Source: Neobacillus sp. PS2-9 (GTDB lineage Bacteria > Bacillota > Bacilli > Bacillales > Cytobacillaceae). Taken from it: DNA of 64,000 bases. The stretch is taken from contig NZ_CP133269.1 in NCBI RefSeq assembly GCF_030915525.1, positions 3,259,001 to 3,323,000 on the forward strand. Reading direction: 5' to 3'. Positions within the stretch are counted from its first letter, which is position 1, and every line of letters begins with the position of its first letter. This document shows, in pieces, positions 8,243-16,612 of this stretch. The position numbers and the translations under genes are program-made. The notes under the pieces are model-generated. The model did not search any database. It had not been told where the DNA came from and worked only from the letters and a program-made list of their open reading frames with translations.

Positions 8243-8762
8243 CCTTTCTTTCATCTTTTCACACTAAACGGTCTCATAGAACCTTCCTATGAGACCTTTC
8301 TTTCTTTTTTTCACGCTCAACGGTCTCATAAAACCTTCCTATGAGACTTTTCTTTCACTTTTTCACGCTAAACGGTCTCATAGAACCTCCCTATGAGACC
8401 TTTCTTTCATCTTTTCACGCTCCACGGTCTCATAGAACCATCCTATGAGACCTTTCTTTCATCTTTTCACGCTCAACGGTCTCATAGACACACCCTATGA
8501 GACCTTTCTTTCATCTTTTCACAGACAACGGTCTCATAGAACCACCCTATGAGACCTTTCTTTCATCTTTTCACAGACAACGGTCTCATAGAACCACCCT
8601 ACGAGACCTTCCGTTCATTTTTTCACGCTCAACGGTCTCATAGAACCTCCCTACGAGACCTTCCGATTATTTTTTCACGATCAAAGGTCGCATAGACCAA
8701 TCCTGCGAACCCTTCCGATCATCCTCTCACAGAAATCGGTCGCGTAGAAAAGTAACGAACCT
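8243..8762. repeat. 52-bp hairpin tandem repeat array, right part
   Basis: Ten units with exact 52-bp spacing, starting at 8243, 8295, 8347, 8399, 8451, 8503, 8555, 8607, 8659 and 8711. Each has the GGTCTCATAG / CTATGAGACC hairpin; where one arm changes (CTACGAGACC) the partner usually does not, so pairing is weakened there. The last two units (8659-8762) are much more diverged. The array lies between convergent genes and ends 20 bases before the sbcC stop. Confidence 0.9.
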
Positions 8763-8781
8763 CCGCTATCTAAAATATCCC

Positions 8782-11700
8782 CTAATTAATAAACACAAAC
8801 TCCGTCCTACTACCAGTCTGACCCGCAATAACCTCTAGTCTAACATCAATTCGTTCCTTGAGTTCCGGTACGTGCGAAATGATCCCAACTAACCGGCCGC
8901 TGCTTTGAATATCCATTAACGCTTCAATCGCTTGGTCTAATGACTCCGGATCAAGCGTACCAAATCCTTCATCAATAAACATCGTCTCTAATGACACACC
9001 GCCCGCATAATTTTGGACCACATCCGCAAGCCCAAGTGCTAACGACAAGGAAGCCTTAAAGCTCTCGCCTCCAGATAATGTTTTAACATGACGTTCCTGG
9101 CCAGTATACTGATCGAACACAAGCAGTTCCAAACCACTTTGCGCATTCCCTTTCGCTCGGTCCGTTTTTCTGAGCAATTCGAAACGACCCGATGTCATTT
9201 TTCTTAAGCGAACATTCGCTTCGCGCAAAATATCGTCTAAGAAAGCTGCAAGCACATATCGCTCAAAGGTAATTCGGAAATTATTTTGCCCTTTGGCAAT
9301 CTCGTAAAGATGTCCAATTAGCTTATACCTTTCCTCAAGAACCTTCATCTGTTCATTCAAACTTACTACCCTGCTGTATATTTCTTCATTATCACGCTTT
9401 TTAACAAACAAATCCGTACGTTGCTGGTTTAGCTCTTCCAGTTCGCTTGTTCGTTTTGCAAGCTCTAGTTTTAATCCCTCAACATCAGGCGTTTTTACAT
9501 CTGATAAAAGTTCTGTCAGCTCGTTCAAACGATCTGTAACAGAACGTAACTCTTCTCGATAAGCACGGATTTGCCCCTCTAGTCTGCGGATTTCATCCTC
9601 CGATTGTTTCGAAGAATGATACACACCATAGTTTTCAAACCCTTGCTCAGATAACTTTTCTTTAAAGATTTCCCGTTCTGTAAGAAGCTCCTGTTGCTTG
9701 ATGGAGAAGTGACTCTCGGCATCCTGCAACCTAGCTGATTCATTTGACAGCTTTTCTTTCACTCCCTGTAAGCGTTGTTGAGCTTCCTCTAACTGTTTCA
9801 ATAGAATCTCATAGCGGTTACGTGAAGCATTGAGTGTTTTTTCGTATTCAACTTCTGAACGAAGATTCTCTGGTATGAGCTTCATCATTCTTGTCAAATT
9901 CGTTTTCTTTTCTGTAAAATCAACAGTTACTTTGTTTACCTTTGCCACTAACTGTTGAATAGCGAGCTGCAACTCGCTTTTTTCAGCTTCATGCTTTTCA
10001 ATGGCACCCTTTATATAGTCCAATTGTTGTATTTGTACAGCCAGTTTGCTTTGAGTCTCTACAAGTTGATTTTTCGCAGTGGTCGTCTCCATTTTTACAT
10101 GTAATAAATCCTCTTCTAAAAAATCAGCTCGGTAGGAACGTATTTCTTGAAGCATTTCCTGAACTGCATCCTTCTGTGTTCTTTCAGCGGATTGACTTTG
10201 GTAAAAATTCGCTTCATCCAATGATTTTTCTCTATCCCATTTAGCCGCCTGTTCCTTTGCAACTTTCAAATCATCCTCGGTCGGAATAACGTCTTCGTGC
10301 TGTAGAGCAGGAGTCGGGTGATGCTCAGAGCCGCAAACAGGACATGCCTCACCCGTTTGAAGCTTTGCAGCTAAAATCGCTGCCTGTCCATGCATCCATT
10401 TCGTTTCTAGTTCATCAACAAGCGCTCTGGCGTCTGTAAATTTGGCAACCGTATTTTCATAACGACCAGTACTGGTCCTTAAAGCCTGTTCAGCCTTTTT
10501 GTAGCGTCCAAGTAAGGTCTCATATTTATCGAATCGTTCCAGCTCAGCCTTGAGCTTTTCCATTTTACTTTCATTTTCAAAGTAACTAAGCTTTCCTTTT
10601 TCTATCTCTTCCCTGTCTTTGTTAAGGGAAGTAATATGCTCATACAAATGGTCAATTGCTTGCTCGGATTGTCTCAATTTTTCTTGAGCTGCTTTTAACT
10701 CAGCATCCTTTTGTGATGTCTCTTTAAGCAAGGCAGCAAATGAATAGACATCCTCTTTCATATTTACTAATTGATTGACTTCATTGAGGGCTATTTGGCG
10801 TTCACTCTCTCGCTCAAGTTCCATTTGGAGTTTCTGCTCATACTGCTGCATTAATTGATCAAGCTTTTCCATTTCCGCTTTTATAGTATCAACATTAATT
10901 TGAAGTTGATCTACTTCCTTCTTTAACCGGTGACAAAGCTCCTCTTGTTTTGCTAAAAGAGCGGCTTTTTGTGCTCGTTGGACTTGTACTTCTTTTTCCG
11001 CAAATAACGCTTCTTGTGCTACAAGACGTTCTTTTTGCTCCTTTAAATCCTCTTTGGTCTGCAACTGTTTTAAAATCGCTTCCGCTTCAAAAAGCTGTTC
11101 CTTCAGTTTATCCTGTTCGAGACCCTTAACTTTAAACTGGCTATTCAGTTCTTCTAGCCTTTCACCTATTCCAGAGATCTCTTCCTTTAAGAGAGGTAGA
11201 ATAATCGTATCATTTACACTATTTGCCTCTATATATTCCCGCAGCTCCTCGTTTGTCACTGCTTGGATGCGGCGAATTGCCTCGTTTCGTGCCTTCACTT
11301 GATCTTCTACCGCTTTTTTAAGATCCGTTGCTTCTATTTTCAGCTTCTCTTCGACCATTTTATATAACTGGGTATGGAATAAGCGCTGAAGGATCACTTC
11401 TTTATCTTTACTGTCTGAAGTCAGTAGTTTTCGGAATTCACCCTGCGGAATCATCAAAATTTGCCTGAATTGATTGGCATCAATCAGCATAATTTCTTTA
11501 ATTTTTTCTTCCACATCATTGATCTTTGATGCCAGCAGCTTTTTCTCGCCATTTTCATCCCACCGATATAGTTCGGCTTTTGCACCTAGCTGCGTAAATC
11601 CTTCTCCCTTGTCCTTTTTCTTTAACTGTTGTGGCGACCTGGTTATTGAATAGACTTTATACCGAAGAGAAAAATCGAGAGAAACCTCTGTTAAATGTTC

Positions 11701-11919
11701 ATCGCTGGCAAATTGACTACGAAGTTCTGGACCATTCCGATCCTCTCCACTGGCTTTTCCATAGATTGCATAGCTAATTGCATCAAATATAGTCGTTTTA
11801 CCGGCGCCTGTTTTACCAGAAATCACAAACATCGTTCGATTACCTAAATGGGAAAAGTCAATCTCTTCTCTGCCTGCATAAGGACCAAATGCCTGCATGG
11901 TTAGCTTTAATGGTTTCAT
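8782..11919 (-). CDS. sbcC: nuclease SbcCD subunit C (SMC-like ATPase)
   Basis: A 1,045-residue SMC/Rad50-type ATPase that joins SbcD to process hairpins, palindromes and protein-blocked DNA ends. Walker A is GKTGAGKT (residues 35-42). Two long coiled-coil arms flank a zinc hook, C-P-V-C near residue 525, which joins two arms through one zinc. The C-terminal head has the ABC signature LSGGESFKASLSLALGLA and Walker B MFIDEGFGTLD. Its ATG overlaps the sbcD stop by 4 bases, so the subunits are coupled. Full length for the family. It ends 20 bases from a hairpin-rich array. Confidence 0.97.
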   Translation of the reverse strand: MKPLKLTMQAFGPYAGREEIDFSHLGNRTMFVISGKTGAGKTTIFDAISYAIYGKASGEDRNGPELRSQFASDEHLTEVSLDFSLRYKVYSITRSPQQLKKKDKGEGFTQLGAKAELYRWDENGEKKLLASKINDVEEKIKEIMLIDANQFRQILMIPQGEFRKLLTSDSKDKEVILQRLFHTQLYKMVEEKLKIEATDLKKAVEDQVKARNEAIRRIQAVTNEELREYIEANSVNDTIILPLLKEEISGIGERLEELNSQFKVKGLEQDKLKEQLFEAEAILKQLQTKEDLKEQKERLVAQEALFAEKEVQVQRAQKAALLAKQEELCHRLKKEVDQLQINVDTIKAEMEKLDQLMQQYEQKLQMELERESERQIALNEVNQLVNMKEDVYSFAALLKETSQKDAELKAAQEKLRQSEQAIDHLYEHITSLNKDREEIEKGKLSYFENESKMEKLKAELERFDKYETLLGRYKKAEQALRTSTGRYENTVAKFTDARALVDELETKWMHGQAAILAAKLQTGEACPVCGSEHHPTPALQHEDVIPTEDDLKVAKEQAAKWDREKSLDEANFYQSQSAERTQKDAVQEMLQEIRSYRADFLEEDLLHVKMETTTAKNQLVETQSKLAVQIQQLDYIKGAIEKHEAEKSELQLAIQQLVAKVNKVTVDFTEKKTNLTRMMKLIPENLRSEVEYEKTLNASRNRYEILLKQLEEAQQRLQGVKEKLSNESARLQDAESHFSIKQQELLTEREIFKEKLSEQGFENYGVYHSSKQSEDEIRRLEGQIRAYREELRSVTDRLNELTELLSDVKTPDVEGLKLELAKRTSELEELNQQRTDLFVKKRDNEEIYSRVVSLNEQMKVLEERYKLIGHLYEIAKGQNNFRITFERYVLAAFLDDILREANVRLRKMTSGRFELLRKTDRAKGNAQSGLELLVFDQYTGQERHVKTLSGGESFKASLSLALGLADVVQNYAGGVSLETMFIDEGFGTLDPESLDQAIEALMDIQSSGRLVGIISHVPELKERIDVRLEVIAGQTGSRTEFVFIN

Positions 11920-13061
11920 TTGATTCCCTCCTCACGCAGTACTTTTTCGATAATCTCTGCCATTACCTCTTTTTTATCACTAGTAAAATCAGATGTAGTG
12001 ATCTCTGAGTAAAATTGTTCAAATAACTCAAGCTCCGACTTTTTCTCGCTGCGGATTGCGCTAAATGACTGCTTCTTTTTCAAATCAGTTATGTCTATTT
12101 TTCTTTCAAGATGTAGAACATTAGGGTACACTTGGCGCAATTTATTAATCGGGTCTATTAGTGCCCCTTCGTCAAGCAGAGTAACTTTCAAATAATCATG
12201 GACCAGTTCTTTTTCATAAAAATGGGGGTCGAGTAATTGTTCCAAATGGCCTTCTAACTCGCGCATATCGTGTCTTGGAGTAAGAGAGCGGTACCGATGG
12301 GTAAAATTCCCCTTCTCATCCATTTCGATGATTGAGATGGACTTTCTCTGTTTTGCTTCTGAAAAAGAATATTTTAATAGTGAACCTGAATATTTCACTT
12401 TACTGTGGTTGATGGCATCAGGACTGTGCAAATGACCTAGAGCTGTATAAGAGAATGGTTCGAACAATTCAGCACCCACACATCCAGAACCACCAACAGA
12501 TAATACTCGCTCGGAATCAGAGGTTTGGCCCCCCAGGACAAAGGCATGTCCTACCAATACATTCGGTTCATTTGGATTTAATGATTCTTCCATTTTGCCG
12601 ATCAGTGCTTTCATGGCCTCTTGATGGGAGTGGATCGTCTCGTCTTCAAGAAGCTGGCGGACAACCCCAGGCTCTGCATAAGGAACAAGATAGAAGTTCA
12701 CTCCATTAATGCTTACAGGCTTAAAGCTGTTTGTTAATTTACCAGACAAATAGAATTGGCTATGTTTATACCAAGAGCTGCCGAACGACAGACGCTCTGC
12801 ACTGTCGTGGTTACCAGCAATTGCAACCACAGGCGTCTTCAACTCTACATTAATCTTAAAAAGAATCTCATCTAGTAACTCTACTGCATCCGTCGGAGGC
12901 ACGGATCGGTCATATAAATCTCCTGCAATGACAACCGCATCTGGCTTCTCTTCGGCCACAATAGCCACAAATTGTTCCAAAACCTCGCGCTGATTTTCTG
13001 TCATATAGACACCGTGAACTAATTTGCCCAAATGCCAATCCGCGGTATGGATAAATTTCAT
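11916..13061 (-). CDS. sbcD: nuclease SbcCD subunit D (Mre11-like)
   Basis: A 381-residue manganese-dependent exo/endonuclease of the Mre11 group. The calcineurin-like phosphoesterase motifs appear in order: HTADWHLGK (motif I), AGDLYDR (motif II), AGNHDS (motif III) and ALGHLHSPD near the middle (motif V). The ATG at 13061 lies 7 bases after GAGGTGA and begins with the usual MKFIHTADWHLGK; longer in-frame starts up to 13115 add 18 unusual residues and are not needed. First gene of the sbcD-sbcC unit. Confidence 0.96.
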   Translation of the reverse strand: MKFIHTADWHLGKLVHGVYMTENQREVLEQFVAIVAEEKPDAVVIAGDLYDRSVPPTDAVELLDEILFKINVELKTPVVAIAGNHDSAERLSFGSSWYKHSQFYLSGKLTNSFKPVSINGVNFYLVPYAEPGVVRQLLEDETIHSHQEAMKALIGKMEESLNPNEPNVLVGHAFVLGGQTSDSERVLSVGGSGCVGAELFEPFSYTALGHLHSPDAINHSKVKYSGSLLKYSFSEAKQRKSISIIEMDEKGNFTHRYRSLTPRHDMRELEGHLEQLLDPHFYEKELVHDYLKVTLLDEGALIDPINKLRQVYPNVLHLERKIDITDLKKKQSFSAIRSEKKSELELFEQFYSEITTSDFTSDKKEVMAEIIEKVLREEGIK

Positions 13062-13189
13062 CAGAATCACCTCAATTTTCATTAACTTTACTTTTACTTT
13101 TACGAATACTACCATTATAGCAAAATACCAATAACAATGAGGCTGGAAATCATTATAGAATGGGGTAAAATAAGGATTTTTGAGCGAAA

Positions 13190-13224
13190 AAATGAAAAAC
13201 AGCCCGGAACAATGTCCGGACTGT
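13190..13224 (-). terminator. intrinsic terminator of the cold shock gene
   Basis: On the minus strand ACAGTCCGGA pairs with TCCGGGCTGT (one G-T/mismatch) over a 6-base loop and is followed by TTTTTCATTTTTT. It starts 22 bases after the cold shock stop codon. Confidence 0.85.
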
Positions 13225-13245
13225 TAAAGTTTGTTTTAGTTAGAA

Positions 13246-13446
13246 TTACTTCTTAGTAACGTTAGCAGCTTGTGGTCCACGAGCTCCTTCAACAACTTCG
13301 AAAGAAACTTCTTGACCTTCTTCTAAAGTTTTGAAACCTTCTGTTTGGATTGCAGAATAGTGAACGAATACGTCGTTTCCATCTTCTGCTTCGATGAATC
13401 CAAAACCTTTTTCTGAGTTAAACCATTTTACTTTACCGTTTTTCAT
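13246..13446 (-). CDS. cold shock protein, CspA family
   Basis: A 66-residue single cold shock domain that binds single-stranded RNA and DNA and melts RNA structures. Both RNP motifs are intact: KGFGFIE (RNP1) and DVFVHYSAI (RNP2), and the start [14 protein letters not shown] is typical of Bacillus CspB/CspC/CspD. The ribosome site AGGAGGA lies 9 bases before the ATG. A long untranslated leader of about 140 bases separates it from the likely promoter, as expected for cold-regulated genes. Confidence 0.95.
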   Translation of the reverse strand: MKNGKVKWFNSEKGFGFIEAEDGNDVFVHYSAIQTEGFKTLEEGQEVSFEVVEGARGPQAANVTKK

Positions 13447-13600
13447 GTGAAAAAATCCTCCTATTGGCTAACAAAAGCCATGTGTAAAATTCACCAAATT
13501 ACAACGTGATAGCTTTACATATTTTTCTCATCCAAACATCGGTTAAAACTTTGAACAAGCTAGTAATTTATAAATCTAATCTCGTGCAACGGCTGATTAA

Positions 13601-13630
13601 AATTTACCATGGGATTAGCTCAACTGTCAA
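13601..13630 (-). promoter_or_regulatory. likely sigma-A promoter of the cold shock gene
   Basis: On the minus strand, TTGACA (13630-13625) and TAAATT (13606-13601) are spaced by 18 bases. Transcription would begin near 13590, giving an mRNA leader of about 140 bases. The rest of the 353-bp gap (13447-13799) holds no gene that I can see. Confidence 0.6.
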
Positions 13631-13799
13631 TTAAGGAGAGGGCGACACAAACCGCCACAATTCTACATTTCTAGCGGGTTTCTCGTCAAATTTCATAGGT
13701 TAAAGCACCCTTTTAGAGTGTCTACTTTCGAACAATCTGTCACTTTTTGTAGGAAAATAATAGTTTATTTTTAACATTAAATATTTATCTCAAATTCTA

Positions 13800-15611
13800 T
13801 TACTTTTCCATGCTACTATTTTGAGACTCACCTGTAAAAACAATATTTCTGTCGATTTTTCCTACCCTGCACTTTACACCTTTAATGATATCCTTCACTA
13901 ATAATTCCAGGCCGATGTAGGTTAAGGATGGGAAATCAGCAAATAGCTTTTTCACCTCCCACTTTAGTTCATTTTTTCCACAGATGCTGTGACGATTGAT
14001 TTGGTCTACTTCTTCCTTAATTTTCTCCATTTCCTGCTTTTGTTTTGATTTGGGCAGAAGAATGATCCTATCCAAGCGCTGGAGGAATTCCAATGATTTA
14101 TCTATCTTAACAGCTACCTCATCATGGACATCTTTTGTAATCAGGTTGTTTTTATATTTAAAGCCATTTAGCTTTAAAGCCGAATCATAGGTAGCTCTTA
14201 CGATTTCCGCTCTTGTCATACTGTTTGTTTCATAACTCAGCATATTTTTCCACGAAGGCTGTCTCATTGCCTCCCGGAAGTCTTCGAACTTATGACAGAA
14301 TTTCTTATACCCATACTTTTCTGGATGTTCAAAAGCAGGACTTCCAGGATCAAGAAAGGGTGAGAGCGGAGCAACAAAATATGAAATACGTTGATTTCCG
14401 TCACATCTTTTGTGAATAATTTCACAAAAATCTACATTTCTCATTGCACTTTCATAATCTTGATTCGGTATCCCCGTCATAAAGAATAAATCAATTTTGG
14501 CACAATTGTGTTTTAAGGCCGCTTGCAGCATTTCAATGACCTTTTCATTTGAACATGGAAGCTTCCCATTATACTTTCGGATATCCTCATCTGCTGATTC
14601 AAGTGTCAATTCAATACTGTATTTCGGAATGGATTTATGGAGTCGTTTAAAGAACTCTTCGTCTGCATAATTAAATATTTCGAACACAATTTCATTCTTC
14701 ACTTTCATTTTTTCTAACCCGGCAAGGAATTCCTCAACGTACTCTTTTCCTCCCTGCCTAATATCATTTAACAGGAAAATGGGAGCACGTGTAAATCGTT
14801 GAATAAATGCTATGTCCTCAAGCATTTTTTTAGGCGATCTCATCACCAGTTTTTTTCGATTACAGTTTAGCTCATAGGCATCCTTTGAGCCACCGCAAAT
14901 CAAACAATTATAGGTACACCCTTTTGACGTTAAGATGGCTGTATTCGGATACTGTAGCCACCCTTTATAAGGCAATGGATCAAGTAGATTAAAATATTTA
15001 AATACGGACCTAATGATGTATCGATAGCCTGGAAAATCGAATTCATCTAAACTATCAGGAACATAGGTCATATCGTTATAGTGATAGTCCGTTCCCTTTT
15101 TCCATGTAAGATTAGGAATATCAGAAAAACTGTCCGTTTCCTTTCCCTCTAGTTTATTTAGGAGCAAGAGAATTAATTTTTCCGTTGTATCACCGCGCAA
15201 AACAAAATCAATAAACGGATATTGGATGAGTTCTTTGTGAAAATAAGTACTGGAAAGTCCGCCGAACATGACTGGGGTATCTGGGTGGTATTTTTTGATG
15301 ATTTTTGCTAGTTCTACACTTCCATGAGCATGTGGAAGCCAATGGAGGTCAATGCCAAAAGCCTTTGTTTTTATTTTCCTGATTTTCTTTTCTACATCAA
15401 ACTTAGGGTTTAATAACATACGATTGGCGATATTAATGATTTTTACTTTTAGTCCATACCGTTCAAGAAAATCTCCGATGCTAGTTAAGCCGATCGGGTA
15501 CATCTCAAATACGGGAGAAGAAGGAACGACATCGCTAATTGGACCTGTAAATAGCATCTCCTTTCTAAAATCATATACCGTTGGGGGATGCAGCAATACC
15601 AAGTCATACAT
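13800..15611 (-). CDS. B12-binding domain / radical SAM protein
   Basis: A 603-residue protein with an N-terminal B12-binding-like domain (about 1-150) and a radical SAM core (about 225-430). The [4Fe-4S] cluster cysteines are C232, C236 and C239 in GCTYNCLICGG. The opening LLHPPTVYDF and EMYPIGLTSIGDFLE fit the B12/SAM Ta0216-like family as I remember it, which I cannot verify here. The classic DxHxxG cobalamin-ligand motif is not clear: DLHWLPHAHG is the nearest match, so B12 may bind without it. The reaction is unknown. No partner gene lies nearby. AGGAAGGTGA precedes the ATG by 7 bases. Confidence 0.8.
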   Translation of the reverse strand: MYDLVLLHPPTVYDFRKEMLFTGPISDVVPSSPVFEMYPIGLTSIGDFLERYGLKVKIINIANRMLLNPKFDVEKKIRKIKTKAFGIDLHWLPHAHGSVELAKIIKKYHPDTPVMFGGLSSTYFHKELIQYPFIDFVLRGDTTEKLILLLLNKLEGKETDSFSDIPNLTWKKGTDYHYNDMTYVPDSLDEFDFPGYRYIIRSVFKYFNLLDPLPYKGWLQYPNTAILTSKGCTYNCLICGGSKDAYELNCNRKKLVMRSPKKMLEDIAFIQRFTRAPIFLLNDIRQGGKEYVEEFLAGLEKMKVKNEIVFEIFNYADEEFFKRLHKSIPKYSIELTLESADEDIRKYNGKLPCSNEKVIEMLQAALKHNCAKIDLFFMTGIPNQDYESAMRNVDFCEIIHKRCDGNQRISYFVAPLSPFLDPGSPAFEHPEKYGYKKFCHKFEDFREAMRQPSWKNMLSYETNSMTRAEIVRATYDSALKLNGFKYKNNLITKDVHDEVAVKIDKSLEFLQRLDRIILLPKSKQKQEMEKIKEEVDQINRHSICGKNELKWEVKKLFADFPSLTYIGLELLVKDIIKGVKCRVGKIDRNIVFTGESQNSSMEK

Positions 15612-15639
15612 CTTTGAATCACCTTCCTAAAATGACTTT

Positions 15640-15848
15640 ATTTGGCTACATCTTAATAGTAATCTTTTTTTTGTAAAAAACAGGTATAAATTATTACAAA
15701 ATAGAGATTTTTTTCTCTAATCAGAAAAGTGCAAGTGACTTGGTCAGCACCGATCACGAAGACTGGTAGATTGGCTTGCGGGGCACAGTAGTCACCCTTA
15801 AGCGTACAAAAGTTCTTTACCTTTAGTAGCCATGCAACCTTGCCGGGG
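15640..15848. other. intergenic region with possible structured leader, unidentified
   Basis: No gene is visible. The GC-richer core at about 15730-15848 contrasts with its AT-rich surroundings and lies upstream of the radical SAM gene on the minus strand. Read on that strand it contains fragments such as CTGTGCCCCGCAAG and AAGCCAATCTACC that recall pieces of cobalamin riboswitches, but the conserved order is not satisfied. A structured RNA is possible, not shown. Confidence 0.3.
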
Positions 15849-16220
15849 GGTATTAGAACCTTCTTCTTTTTACCAGTCCAGTACTTTTTCTCTTGCAGCG
15901 GGCATTAGGATCTTTTTCTATTTACCGGTCCGGCACTTTTTCTCTTGCCACGGGCATTAGAACCTTCTTCTATTTACCGGTCCGGCACTTTTACACTTAC
16001 CACCGGCATTAGAACCTTCTTCTATTCACCGGTCCGGCACTTTTACACTTACCACCGGCATTAGAACCTTCTTCTATTTACCGGTCCGGCACTTTTACAC
16101 TTACCACGGGCATTAGAACCTTCTTCTATTTACCGGTCCGGCACTTTTACACTTACCACGGGCATTAGAACCTTCTTCTATTTACCGGTCCGGTTCTTTT
16201 TCTCTTCCAACGGGCATTAA
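15849..16220. repeat. second 52-bp tandem repeat array
   Basis: Seven units with exact 52-bp spacing, marked by GGCATTAG-like starts at 15849 (GGTATTAG), 15901, 15953, 16005, 16057, 16109 and 16161, plus a partial unit at 16213. Each holds TTAGAACCTTCTTCTA, then ACCGGTCCGG and ACTTTTACAC or ACTTTTTCTC. The central units are almost identical; the outer two differ more. The unit shares its period and the blocks GAACCTTC and CTTTT-x-CAC with the array at 6.66-8.76 kb. It runs right up to the arsR terminator. Confidence 0.9.
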
Positions 16221-16246
16221 AAAACCGAAGAAAATTAATTCTTCGG
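16217..16246 (-). terminator. intrinsic terminator of the sulP-arsR operon
   Basis: On the minus strand CCGAAGAA pairs with TTCTTCGG over a 6-base loop and is followed by TTTTTTAA. The left arm is the last codons of the ArsR gene itself (Pro-Lys-Asn-stop). Confidence 0.85.
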
Positions 16247-16591
16247 TGTTGCAGTGGCTTCTTCGTCTACTTCTTTAAATTTATCCAGAATCGTAATAGT
16301 ATCAACGAGATGGTTATTGAAAATCTGCCTGGCAACAGCTAGCAATTCAATAATCATTGGATCCTTAAGAGTGTAAATTACCTTATTTCCTTCCTTTGTA
16401 CCAGTCACAATATTTTTAGCTCGTAGGATGGTCAATTGTTGAGAAACAGCCGAACCTTCACTTCCAACGAGTGTTTGAATTTCGTTTACACTTTTATCCC
16501 CTTCTGATAAGAGCTCTAAAATACGGATTCTCAAAGGGTGTGCTAATGCCTTGAAGAATTCCGCCTTAAATTGCTGCATTTCAAGATTCAA
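16235..16591 (-). CDS. ArsR-family transcriptional regulator
   Basis: A 118-residue winged-helix repressor of the ArsR/SmtB fold. The core is FFKALAHPLRIRILELLSEG, then the recognition helix region GSEGSAVSQQLTILRAKNIV and the wing GNKVIYTLKDP. It has no CxC metal motif of the ArsR/CadC type, so the signal is not obviously a metal. I choose the TTG at 16591 because AGGAG lies 7 bases before it; the GTG at 16600 overlaps that site. It follows the SulP gene closely and probably controls the operon. Confidence 0.85.
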   Translation of the reverse strand: MNLEMQQFKAEFFKALAHPLRIRILELLSEGDKSVNEIQTLVGSEGSAVSQQLTILRAKNIVTGTKEGNKVIYTLKDPMIIELLAVARQIFNNHLVDTITILDKFKEVDEEATATPKN

Positions 16592-16612
16592 TTTGGTCAC
16601 TCCTATACTTTT

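Noticed and set aside
8243..8762. The 52-bp array as a CRISPR
   Set aside because: The whole 52-bp unit repeats without unique spacers, and no cas genes are present.
15740..15848. Cobalamin riboswitch
   Set aside because: Only scattered fragments resemble conserved boxes and their order does not fit; I keep it as an unexplained region.
15849..16220. The second 52-bp array as a CRISPR
   Set aside because: Units are contiguous and nearly identical across their full length, so there are no spacers.
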